This document shows, in pieces, positions 35,083-42,269 of a stretch of 64,000 nucleotides of DNA; position 1 is the stretch's first letter, and every line of letters starts with the position of its first letter. The notes under the pieces were generated by a model that ran no database searches, was not told the DNA's origin, and saw only the letters and a program-made list of their open reading frames with translations. Both the position numbers and the translations under genes were made by a program. The DNA lies in assembly GCA_005240145.1 (NCBI GenBank), contig SBAS01000021.1, positions 1-64,000 of the forward strand. Reading direction: 5' to 3'. This stretch comes from Nitrosomonadales bacterium. GTDB lineage: Bacteria > Pseudomonadota > Gammaproteobacteria > Burkholderiales > SG8-39.

Positions 35083-35775
35083 ATGATCAAGCTTTACTAC
35101 CACCCGTCGCCCAACCCCGCGAAGGTCGCGCTCTATCTCGAAGAGGCGGGCATGCCGTACGAACTGGTGCCGGTCGATACGCGCAAGGGTGAACAGCATT
35201 TGCCCGCGTTCCTCGCCATCAATCCGAACGCCAAGACGCCGGCGCTGACGGATGGCGACGTCACCGTGTTCGACAGCAACGCGATCCTGCTCTATCTGGC
35301 GGAAAAGAGCGGGAAGTTCCTGCCGGCCCATACGCCTGCCGCGCGGGCGCAGATGCATTCGTGGCTGATGTTTGTCGCCACCGGCATCGGCCCGTACTCC
35401 GGCCAGTCGGTGCACTTCAAGCATGTCGCGCCGGAACCGAAGGAATACGCCGTCAACCGCTATGACTTCGAAGCCTGGCGCCACTGGAACATCATCGACG
35501 CGCAACTGGCCAAGCATAAGTACATGCTTGGCGACACCTACACGCTTGTCGACATGGCGGTGTGGGGCTGGGCGCGCGCGATCCCGCGCATCCTCGGTGA
35601 CGGCGCCTGGGAGAAACTTCCCAACCTGAAGCGCCTGTTTGACGAAATCAACGCGCGCCCGGCAGCGAAGCGTGCCGAGGCACTCAAGGACAAGAACGCG
35701 TACAAAATGGAGATGGATGACATCGCCAAGCGGGCGATGTTTCCGCAGAATGAACGGCTCAAAGCCAAGGCCTAG
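35083..35775 (+). CDS. Glutathione S-transferase (YfcG/YghU-like)
   Basis: This 230-residue GST starts MIKLYYHPSPNPAKVALYLEEAG. It has NPNAKTPALTDGD for the cis-Pro site and VFDSNAILLYLAEK for glutathione binding, followed by a helical C-domain. The N-terminal SPNPAKV segment and the extended C-terminus resemble the disulfide-bond oxidoreductase-type GSTs (YfcG), which use Thr/Asn rather than a catalytic Ser or Cys. It is monocistronic as far as can be seen. The 78 bases after it hold no terminator-like hairpin with a T-run. Confidence 0.88.
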   Translation: MIKLYYHPSPNPAKVALYLEEAGMPYELVPVDTRKGEQHLPAFLAINPNAKTPALTDGDVTVFDSNAILLYLAEKSGKFLPAHTPAARAQMHSWLMFVATGIGPYSGQSVHFKHVAPEPKEYAVNRYDFEAWRHWNIIDAQLAKHKYMLGDTYTLVDMAVWGWARAIPRILGDGAWEKLPNLKRLFDEINARPAAKRAEALKDKNAYKMEMDDIAKRAMFPQNERLKAKA

Positions 35776-35853
35776 CCTCAACTGGAATGGGCACAATGTG
35801 TATTATGTAAAGTAATGGGTGGGCCGAGATTGACCAAACGATCAAGGGCTTAC

Positions 35854-36498
35854 CTATTCGACCGCCCCAGCCCGCTTTAGGAGGGTTTCCAACTCCCCGT
35901 TTTTTAGCGTCCGAGCTATTCCGAGCGCAGTTTCGCCCTTCGGGCCCCTCATCCTCAGGTCTGCATCTTCGTGAAGCAAGGCGCGCGCGGATTCAAGCTG
36001 GCCGCTGCGGGCGGCAAGCATGAGCGGCGAAAAGCCGTTCGGAGCGAGGCCGTTCTTGTCCGCGCCTTTCTCCAGAAGGAACTTCACAAGCTCCGGGCCG
36101 CCTTCGAAAGCCGCGTAATGTAGTGGCGTCCAGCCGTCATGCGTGATTTGAGCGCCTTTATCGACCAGAAGCCGCGCAATCGCCAGGTGCCCCTTGAGGC
36201 TGGCGAACATGAGCGCGGTATCGCCATGCGGGCTGCGGCGCGCCACGCTGGCCTTGCGCTCGATCAGGAAGGCCGCCAGATCCGCATGACCGAGCCGCGA
36301 CGCGGTCATCAGGAGCGTATTGCCTTCGCCATCGGCCGTGTTGGGATCGAGCCCCTGGTCCAGCAATTCGCCCACAACCTTGGTGTCGCCGCGGTTGACG
36401 GCTTTGAGCAACAGATCAAAGGATTGCGCAAAGCCCGAGTTCGCCACGAGCACGCAAAGCGCGACCGCAAGGACCCGCAGAGGCCGCCAGGGCGTCAT
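35854..36498 (-). CDS. Exported ankyrin-repeat protein
   Basis: This 214-residue protein has a signal peptide (MTPWRPLRVLAVALCVLVAN, cleavage near GFAQ) and about five ankyrin repeats (for example EGNTLLMTASRLGHADLAAF, GDTALMFASLKGHLAIARLL, GWTPLHYAAFEGGPELVKFL). It is likely periplasmic. Ankyrin repeats bind other proteins, and no partner can be inferred. The ATG at 36498 is one base past the holB stop, so it is cotranscribed with mltG-tmk-holB. In E. coli the next gene after holB is the tatD-type ycfH, which is missing here. Confidence 0.85.
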   Translation of the reverse strand: MTPWRPLRVLAVALCVLVANSGFAQSFDLLLKAVNRGDTKVVGELLDQGLDPNTADGEGNTLLMTASRLGHADLAAFLIERKASVARRSPHGDTALMFASLKGHLAIARLLVDKGAQITHDGWTPLHYAAFEGGPELVKFLLEKGADKNGLAPNGFSPLMLAARSGQLESARALLHEDADLRMRGPKGETALGIARTLKNGELETLLKRAGAVE

Positions 36499-36499
36499 G

Positions 36500-37483
36500 C
36501 TAGTTTTTCGGCATTCCCGCCACCATTTCAGCGGCGAAAAGCTTCGGATTGAGCGGATGGCGGGTCAGCGCCCGGTTGCGTCCCATGGCGCGTGCGTACG
36601 CCAGCCAGGCCCGGCCGTCGCCCGGCACGGCGGCGCCGCCGAACTTGGTGCGCCCGGAGAGTGCTCCAAATGCGCGATCGAGGGCCATTTTCTGCAGGAC
36701 CTCGGCGAGCGGGTCTAGTTCTTCGCGGTCCTTGATCGCGCCGATCTCCTCGCGGCTGCCCGAGGCGATGCCGCGCAGCGCGCGCTCGATCGCCTTGCCG
36801 CGTGTGCCCGTGGCGTATTCCAGTGCGCGCAGCGGCGCGCCGCCCGCGAACGCCAGCCAGCGCTCGGGCGAACTCACGCCTTGCCTGGAGAGCCACGCCG
36901 CGGCTGCTTTCGCCTCCGGCAGCGGCACGGGTACCGGCACGCAGCGACTGCGTATTGTCGGCAGCAGGCGCGCAGGCCGGTGCGAAACGAGGAGGAAAAC
37001 AGCGCCCGGCGGCGGCTCTTCGAGGCTTTTCAGCAGGGAATTCGCGGTCGCCGTGTTCATGTCTTCCGCGGGATGGACGATTGCAACGCGACGCCCGCCC
37101 CGATGCGACGCCAGGTGGAGGAAATCGGCCAGATCGCGCGTTTGCTCGACCCTGATCTGCAGGCTGGCCTTCGACTCCTTGCTTTTCTCCTTCTCACCCT
37201 CCTCTAACTGGGTGGAAGGGCGCTCGAGCTGGATGGCGATTGCCTCAGGCTCCAGAAACCGCGCATCGGGATGGTTCCCTGCCAGAAACCAGCGGCACCC
37301 TTCGCAGCTGCCGCAAGGCTTGGTCCCCTGCCCCTTCGACTCGCAGAGGAGTGTCTGGGCAAAGCGCTCGGCGAGCGCCAGCTTTCCGACCCCGGGGGCG
37401 CCATGGAAAAGGAGCGCATGGGGCAGGCGATCGAGGCCTCCGACCAGCCCTTGCCATGTTTCCTTTTGAAGTTCAGAAATCAT
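36500..37483 (-). CDS. holB: DNA polymerase III subunit delta'
   Basis: HolB is the delta' subunit of the clamp loader. It has the AAA+ fold with HALLFHGAPGVGKLALAE, a zinc motif PCGSCEGC, EDMNTATANSLLKSLEEPP and the SRC arginine region of TIRSRC. I choose the ATG at 37483 (MISELQKETW), giving 327 residues; a TTG at 37492 that overlaps the tmk stop would add three residues. Local base composition near the tmk/holB junction is unusually AT-rich for this genome. Confidence 0.93.
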   Translation of the reverse strand: MISELQKETWQGLVGGLDRLPHALLFHGAPGVGKLALAERFAQTLLCESKGQGTKPCGSCEGCRWFLAGNHPDARFLEPEAIAIQLERPSTQLEEGEKEKSKESKASLQIRVEQTRDLADFLHLASHRGGRRVAIVHPAEDMNTATANSLLKSLEEPPPGAVFLLVSHRPARLLPTIRSRCVPVPVPLPEAKAAAAWLSRQGVSSPERWLAFAGGAPLRALEYATGTRGKAIERALRGIASGSREEIGAIKDREELDPLAEVLQKMALDRAFGALSGRTKFGGAAVPGDGRAWLAYARAMGRNRALTRHPLNPKLFAAEMVAGMPKN

Positions 37484-37488
37484 TAAAT

Positions 37489-38115
37489 TCAATCTGTTAT
37501 AAGAACATTCTTTACTTCTTCCTTAACTTCTCTTGGGCTTTTCGCGGCATCAATGATCCGTACCCTGCCCGGCTCCGACTGGCCGATCTCCCGGTAGGCT
37601 GCGCGCACGCGGTCGAAGAAACCCCGTTCCTCGGATTCGAAGCGATCCAGGGCTCGCCCCGAAGCGCTCAGCCGGCTGCGGCTGACTTCGTAGGAGCAGT
37701 CGAACACCAGCGTCTGGTCGGGCGCCAGATCCGGGTGCGTCGACTGCGCGAGGCGGCGGATCAGGTCCATGGACACGCCCTTGCCGCCGCCCTGGTAGGC
37801 GGCAGTGGCATCGGTGAAGCGGTCGCAGACTACCCAGGCGCCGCGCTGAAGCGCCGGCAGGATCACCTGCTGCACGTGGTGCGCGCGCGCCGCGAACATG
37901 AGCAGGGTCTCGGACAGCGGATCCATCGTCTCGGCCAGCACCAGCGTGCGCAGTTTCTCCGCCAGCGGCGTGCCGCCGGGTTCGCGCGTCACCACCACTT
38001 CGCGGCCGTCCTGCTTGAGATGCTGCGCGATCCAGGCCAGGTGCGTCGACTTGCCCGCGCCGTCGACGCCTTCGAGCGTGATGAACCTGCCTCGCTTTGG
38101 TCCCCCAACCGCCAT
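37489..38115 (-). CDS. tmk: Thymidylate kinase
   Basis: Tmk phosphorylates dTMP to dTDP. The P-loop is LEGVDGAGKST, the DR(Y/F) motif is CDRFTDATAAYQGGG, and the lid is near ASGRALDRFESE. I start at the ATG at 38115 (MAVGGPKRGRF), four bases after the mltG stop, giving 208 residues. An ATG at 38136 inside mltG would add seven residues. The mltG-tmk-holB order is the same as in E. coli. Confidence 0.95.
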   Translation of the reverse strand: MAVGGPKRGRFITLEGVDGAGKSTHLAWIAQHLKQDGREVVVTREPGGTPLAEKLRTLVLAETMDPLSETLLMFAARAHHVQQVILPALQRGAWVVCDRFTDATAAYQGGGKGVSMDLIRRLAQSTHPDLAPDQTLVFDCSYEVSRSRLSASGRALDRFESEERGFFDRVRAAYREIGQSEPGRVRIIDAAKSPREVKEEVKNVLITD

Positions 38116-38119
38116 AAGG

Positions 38120-39115
38120 CTATTTGCGCCCGGCATTTAGCTGGTATTTTCGCACGGCGCGATTGTGCTCATCGAGCGTGCGCGAGAACTCGCTGCTGCC
38201 GTCGCCGCGCGACACGTAATAGATCGCATCGGTCTTTGCGGGGTGCAGAGCGGCTCGCAATGACGCGAGCCCGGCCGCTGCGATCGGCGTCGGCGGCAGG
38301 CCGGCGCGCGTGTACGAGTTGTAGGGCCCGTCGGTGAGCAGGTGGATTTTCTTCAGGTTGCCGTCGAACGCCGCACCCAGGCCGTAGATCACCGTCGGAT
38401 CGACCTGCAGCAACATCCGGATGCGCAGGCGATTGACGAGGGCGCCGGCGATCAGGTCGCGCTCCGCGGCGCGCCCGGTTTCCTTTTCCACGATCGATGC
38501 CATGATCAGCGCTTCGTAGGGCGACTTGTAGGGCAGCGAAGGCTCGCGCGCCTCCCACTCGTGCGCGAGGTGGCGCTGCATCGCCTGATAGGCGCGCCTG
38601 AGAACGTGAACGTCGCTCGTTCCCTTGGCGAACAGGTAGGTGTCGGGAAAGAACAGGCCCTCCGGGTGCGTCTCGGGTGCGCCGAGTTTTTGCAGCACCT
38701 GCGCGTCGCTGAGGCCCTGGGTGTCGTGGCGCACGAAAGCGCTCGACTCCAGCGCGGCGCGCAGCTGTCGAAATGACCAGCCTTCGATCAGGCGAACCTC
38801 GGCTTGCGTCACGTCACCGCGCGTAAGCTTGTCGAGCAGTTCGAGAGGCGTCGGCGCCGCCAGCAGTTCGTAGCTGCCGGCCTTGACGTCCTCGGCGCGC
38901 CCCACCCCCCTCGCCAGCAGTTCGAACTCCAGGCGGCCGATGGCGATGCCGGCGCTCTCGAGGCGCTGCGCGACGGCGCGCAGTCGCATGCCCGGCACGA
39001 TGTCGAACGCGGCCGGAAGCGCGGTCACGGCGACCGGGGTCGCCGCATACCAGGCGCCATACCCGGCCGCTGCGAGCGAGCCGACGACCACGAGGGCGAA
39101 GAGGCTTTTGAGCAA
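38120..39115 (-). CDS. mltG: Endolytic murein transglycosylase MltG
   Basis: MltG cuts nascent glycan strands and may set their length. One transmembrane helix lies near the N-terminus (SLFALVVVGSLAAAGYGAWY). A LysM-like region (IVPGMRLRAVAQRLESAGI) and the YceG catalytic domain follow, with the catalytic Glu in SIVEKETGRAAER, then VDPTVIYGLG and PPTPIAAAGLASL. The start is uncertain: TTG at 39115 gives 331 residues, and a GTG at 39154 would add 13. It is divergent from ygfZ. Confidence 0.92.
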   Translation of the reverse strand: MLKSLFALVVVGSLAAAGYGAWYAATPVAVTALPAAFDIVPGMRLRAVAQRLESAGIAIGRLEFELLARGVGRAEDVKAGSYELLAAPTPLELLDKLTRGDVTQAEVRLIEGWSFRQLRAALESSAFVRHDTQGLSDAQVLQKLGAPETHPEGLFFPDTYLFAKGTSDVHVLRRAYQAMQRHLAHEWEAREPSLPYKSPYEALIMASIVEKETGRAAERDLIAGALVNRLRIRMLLQVDPTVIYGLGAAFDGNLKKIHLLTDGPYNSYTRAGLPPTPIAAAGLASLRAALHPAKTDAIYYVSRGDGSSEFSRTLDEHNRAVRKYQLNAGRK

Positions 39116-39163
39116 CGGATGCGAATAGAATTCACCCCATTCTACTGTGAGCACGTGAGCACC

Positions 39164-39997
39164 ATGCGCACCGCGAAGCTGGAGCAATACGGGCTGCTGC
39201 AAGTCTCGGGCGAGGGTGCGCGCGCATTTCTTCACGCCCAGCTGACCAACGACGTCGAGCATCTCGTCCCGGGAACCGCCCGCTACGCGGGTTGGTGCTC
39301 GGCCAAGGGCCGCCTGCTGGCGACGTTCCTTGTCCTGCCCTCCCCCGGCGGTTTCCTGCTGCAGTTGTCACGCGAGCTCGTGCCCGCCGTGGCGAAGCGC
39401 CTGTCGATGTTCGTCCTGCGCTCCAAGGTGAAGGTTTCGGACGCGACCGGAGAGTGGTTGCAGTACGGCCTCTGGAAGGTATTGCCGGGCGGAGACCTTT
39501 CAGTCAGTCAGGCCGATGACGAAATCGAAGTCGGGATCGATGGCAACAGAACTCTGCTGATTACCAAGACCCCGCGCAGCGACGACACGCCAGCCGAAGA
39601 ATGGGCGCTCGCGGAAATCCGCGCCGGCCGGCCGTTGATCCTCCAGTCCACGCAGGATCAATTCGTGCCGCAAATGGTCAATCTCGAACTCTCGGGCGGC
39701 GTCGATTTCAAAAAGGGCTGCTATCCGGGCCAGGAAATCGTCGCCCGGGCGCAGTACCGGGGCACGGTAAAACGACGCATGGTCCGCCTGCGCGGCGCCG
39801 CCCTGCAACCGGGTCAGGAACTCTACAGCGACGACGCCCCGGGCCACGCCGGCGGTACGGTGGGCAGCGTGGTCAATGCCTCGGGCGACGAGTCCCTCGC
39901 CGTCCTGCAGGTTTCGGCGCTCGAGGCGAAAGCCGCGATCCGGGTACAGCCTCAGGCCGCGGCGCTCGAAGTGCTGCCCCTGCCCTATTCCCGGTGA
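39164..39997 (+). CDS. ygfZ: tRNA-modifying/iron-sulfur maintenance protein YgfZ
   Basis: YgfZ is a folate-binding protein of the GcvT fold that supports certain Fe-S enzymes such as MiaB. The family signature is KGCYPGQEIVARAQYRGTVK. The N-terminal FLHAQLTNDVEHL and the C-terminal beta-barrel are as expected. The ATG at 39164 gives 277 residues, and a GTG three codons upstream (39155) is possible. The stop overlaps the start of the DUF4936 gene. Confidence 0.92.
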   Translation: MRTAKLEQYGLLQVSGEGARAFLHAQLTNDVEHLVPGTARYAGWCSAKGRLLATFLVLPSPGGFLLQLSRELVPAVAKRLSMFVLRSKVKVSDATGEWLQYGLWKVLPGGDLSVSQADDEIEVGIDGNRTLLITKTPRSDDTPAEEWALAEIRAGRPLILQSTQDQFVPQMVNLELSGGVDFKKGCYPGQEIVARAQYRGTVKRRMVRLRGAALQPGQELYSDDAPGHAGGTVGSVVNASGDESLAVLQVSALEAKAAIRVQPQAAALEVLPLPYSR

Positions 39998-40251
39998 CGA
40001 GCTACTACGTCTACTACCGCATCGATGCCGGGCGAGTGGATCCGCTTCGAATCGAAATAGAAGATCTTTTCGTGAAAATCGAAAAGGAATGCGGCGTGCG
40101 CGGACGCTGGATGCGGCGGCGTGACGACGCGGCGACATTCATGGAGGTCTACGAAGGCGTGCAGGACGAGCGGGCATTCGAGTCGGCGCTGGAGCGCGCT
40201 GGGGCGAGCCTGGGGCTAGAGCGCAAGGTCGAGCGTTTCGTCAGCGCCTGA
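39994..40251 (+). CDS. DUF4936 family protein
   Basis: This 85-residue protein has a GTG start overlapping the ygfZ stop (GTGA). It begins [19 protein letters not shown], has the segment [23 protein letters not shown] (read in two parts, about residues 34-57), and ends [10 protein letters not shown]. Small proteins of this kind follow ygfZ in many betaproteobacteria. The ferredoxin-like alternation suggests a dimeric alpha-beta barrel. Function is unknown. Confidence 0.8.
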   Translation: MTSYYVYYRIDAGRVDPLRIEIEDLFVKIEKECGVRGRWMRRRDDAATFMEVYEGVQDERAFESALERAGASLGLERKVERFVSA

Positions 40252-40257
40252 GTTCGG

Positions 40258-40263
40258 TAAAAT
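40258..40263 (+). promoter_or_regulatory. Predicted -10 element of the lsrF homologue
   Basis: TAAAAT, preceded by TCGG, ends five bases before the ATG at 40269, and no Shine-Dalgarno is present. A transcript from it would begin at or just before the start codon. Confidence 0.4.
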
Positions 40264-40268
40264 TAATC

Positions 40269-41183
40269 ATGGCTGATAAAGACGACATCAGGGAAGGCAA
40301 GGACTACGGCATCGGCGTTCCGCAGGAGAACAAACCCTTCTACCTGAAGGGCAGTGGCGCGCTCGACTGGGGCATGCAGAACCGCCTCGCGAGGATTTTC
40401 AATCCGGCCTCCGGACGCACGGTGATGCTGGCTTTCGACCACGGCTACTTCCAGGGACCGACGACCGGACTGGAACGCATGGACCTCAGCATCCTGCCGC
40501 TGATCCCGCATGCCGACGTGATGATGTGCACGCGCGGGGCGTTGCGCAGCGTGGTGCCGCCTGCGGCGACGAATGCTCTGGTACTGCGCTGCTCGGGCGG
40601 CCAGAGCATCCTCACCGAACTGTCGCGCGAGACGATCGCGGTAGACATCGAAGACGCGATCCGGCTCAACGCGGCGGCCATCACCACGCAGATCTACATC
40701 GGCGCCGAATACGAACACCAGTCGATCAAGAACCTGATCCAGCTCATCGACAGCGGCAACCGCGTCGGCATTCCGACCATGGCGGTGACCGGCGTCGGCG
40801 CAGACATGAAGCGCGACGCGCGCTACTTCGGCCTGGCGACACGCATCGCCGCCGAGCTCGGCGCCCATTACGTCAAGAGCTACTTCGTCGAGGAAGGCTT
40901 CGAGCGGGTCTGCGCTGGCTGCCCGGTACCGATCGTCATCGCGGGCGGCAAGAGGTTGCCCGAACTGGATGCCCTCACCATGGCCTGGAAGTCGATCGAC
41001 CAGGGCGCCGCCGGCGTCGACATGGGACGCAACATTTTCCAGTCCGACGATCCGGTGGCGATGATCCAGGCGGTCGGCGCAGTGGTGCACAAGAAGGAAA
41101 AGCCGCAGCAGGCTTTCCAGCTCTATCAGCAGCTGAAAGCCAGGAATGTGCCTGATCGTTCTCGCCTGGCGCGCTCGACCTGA
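40269..41183 (+). CDS. lsrF: LsrF-like class I aldolase/thiolase
   Basis: This 304-residue protein is very similar over its whole length to E. coli LsrF, the last enzyme of autoinducer-2 breakdown, which transfers an acetyl group from 3-hydroxy-2,4-pentadione 5-phosphate to CoA. Shared segments include [51 protein letters not shown], the Schiff-base Lys in [14 protein letters not shown], and [13 protein letters not shown]. None of lsrK, lsrR, lsrACDB or lsrG is nearby, so the substrate may be another phosphorylated diketone. The C-terminus is about ten residues longer than LsrF because it runs into the next gene (38-base overlap). Confidence 0.85.
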   Translation: MADKDDIREGKDYGIGVPQENKPFYLKGSGALDWGMQNRLARIFNPASGRTVMLAFDHGYFQGPTTGLERMDLSILPLIPHADVMMCTRGALRSVVPPAATNALVLRCSGGQSILTELSRETIAVDIEDAIRLNAAAITTQIYIGAEYEHQSIKNLIQLIDSGNRVGIPTMAVTGVGADMKRDARYFGLATRIAAELGAHYVKSYFVEEGFERVCAGCPVPIVIAGGKRLPELDALTMAWKSIDQGAAGVDMGRNIFQSDDPVAMIQAVGAVVHKKEKPQQAFQLYQQLKARNVPDRSRLARST

Positions 41184-41829
41184 CTTCCCGCTGATCGTCG
41201 CGGCCAATCGCGACGAGTTCCACGCGCGGCCCGCCGAACCCGCGCGCTTTTGGCGCGACCATGCCTCGATCCTTGCCGGCCGCGACCTCGAGGCCGGCGG
41301 TACCTGGATGGGCGTCTCGCGCTCCGGGCGCTTCGCCGCCGTCACCAACTACCGCGGCGGACGGGATGCCAACGCAAGGGAATCGAGGGGTGCATTGGCT
41401 ACGGGTTTTCTTTCTTCGGATTTGAGTTCAAAAGCGTTTTTGGACAAGACAGAAACAGGCAAAAACAGCTACAGCGGCTTCAATCTTCTCGTCGCCGACC
41501 GCGACGAGCTATGGTGGATGTCGAATCGAAACGGCGGCCCGCGCCGCCTGGATGCGGGGATCTATGGCCTGGGCAATCTGCTGCTCGATTCGCCCGAAGT
41601 GTCCGAGCCGAAGCTGAAGTTCGAGCGCTCGATCTCTCCCGGACCATCCGTCGAACCCCTGTTCGGAGTCCTTGCGCCATCGAAGATCGTCGCGCCGGAC
41701 TACGGCACACGCTGTTCAACGTTGCTGCTGGCGCAGGACGACGGGAGGATGCATTACGCGGAACGCGCGTTCGAACCCTCGGGCGCCGAGGGCAGTACGC
41801 GGCGCCACGAATTTCGCCGCTCGGACTAG
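41146..41829 (+). CDS. NRDE/TANGO2 family protein
   Basis: This 227-residue protein begins [20 protein letters not shown] followed by NRDEF, which names the NRDE family. The Cys2 and the NRDE motif suggest an N-terminal nucleophile hydrolase fold. Eukaryotic TANGO2 is implicated in haem and lipid handling; the bacterial role is unclear. The ATG at 41146 lies inside the end of lsrF, so the two are coupled. It is convergent with the GNAT gene (four-base overlap). Confidence 0.87.
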   Translation: MCLIVLAWRARPDFPLIVAANRDEFHARPAEPARFWRDHASILAGRDLEAGGTWMGVSRSGRFAAVTNYRGGRDANARESRGALATGFLSSDLSSKAFLDKTETGKNSYSGFNLLVADRDELWWMSNRNGGPRRLDAGIYGLGNLLLDSPEVSEPKLKFERSISPGPSVEPLFGVLAPSKIVAPDYGTRCSTLLLAQDDGRMHYAERAFEPSGAEGSTRRHEFRRSD

Positions 41830-42245
41830 AGCGCCTTGCGCATCCTCTGATGCAGGATGCCGGCGTCCTCGTAGACCTTGCCTTCGGCGACGAAACCGAA
41901 GCTGCGGTAGAACTCGGCGGCCTGCAACTGGGCCTCAAGGACCACCTCGGCATGGCCGCGCTTACCCGCCTCCGCCATCAGCGCCTGGAGGATCTCGGCC
42001 CCTATGCCGCGGCGGCGCCATTCCTTCACCACGGCCATCCGGCCGATGTGGCCGTCGGGCAACAGGCGACCGGTGCCGATCGGCTTGTTGTCGACGTCAA
42101 AAGCGACGGCATGGATGCAGTTCACATCCTGGTCGTCGAGTTCGATCCCCGCGGGCACGTTCTGTTCGCCAACGAAGATGGCGAAGCGCAGCGGACCGGC
42201 GACCGGCTGCGCCTGCTCCCAGTTCATGAGTTCTACCCGGGCCAT
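41826..42245 (-). CDS. GNAT family N-acetyltransferase
   Basis: This 139-residue acetyltransferase resembles YjcF-type GNATs. The acetyl-CoA-binding motif A is RMAVVKEWRRRGIGAEIL, followed by LEAQLQAAEFYRSFGFVAEG. The start MARVELMNWEQAQ at 42245 is 25 bases from the divergent aldolase start. The substrate is unknown. Confidence 0.87.
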   Translation of the reverse strand: MARVELMNWEQAQPVAGPLRFAIFVGEQNVPAGIELDDQDVNCIHAVAFDVDNKPIGTGRLLPDGHIGRMAVVKEWRRRGIGAEILQALMAEAGKRGHAEVVLEAQLQAAEFYRSFGFVAEGKVYEDAGILHQRMRKAL

Positions 42246-42255
42246 GATCCGAAAG

Positions 42256-42261
42256 TATAAT
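42256..42261 (+). promoter_or_regulatory. Predicted -10 element of the aldolase-SDR gene
   Basis: A perfect TATAAT ends eight bases before the ATG at 42270 and lies close to the start of the divergent GNAT gene. No Shine-Dalgarno precedes the ATG, so the mRNA may be leaderless. Confidence 0.5.
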
Positions 42262-42269
42262 CCGCGCGC

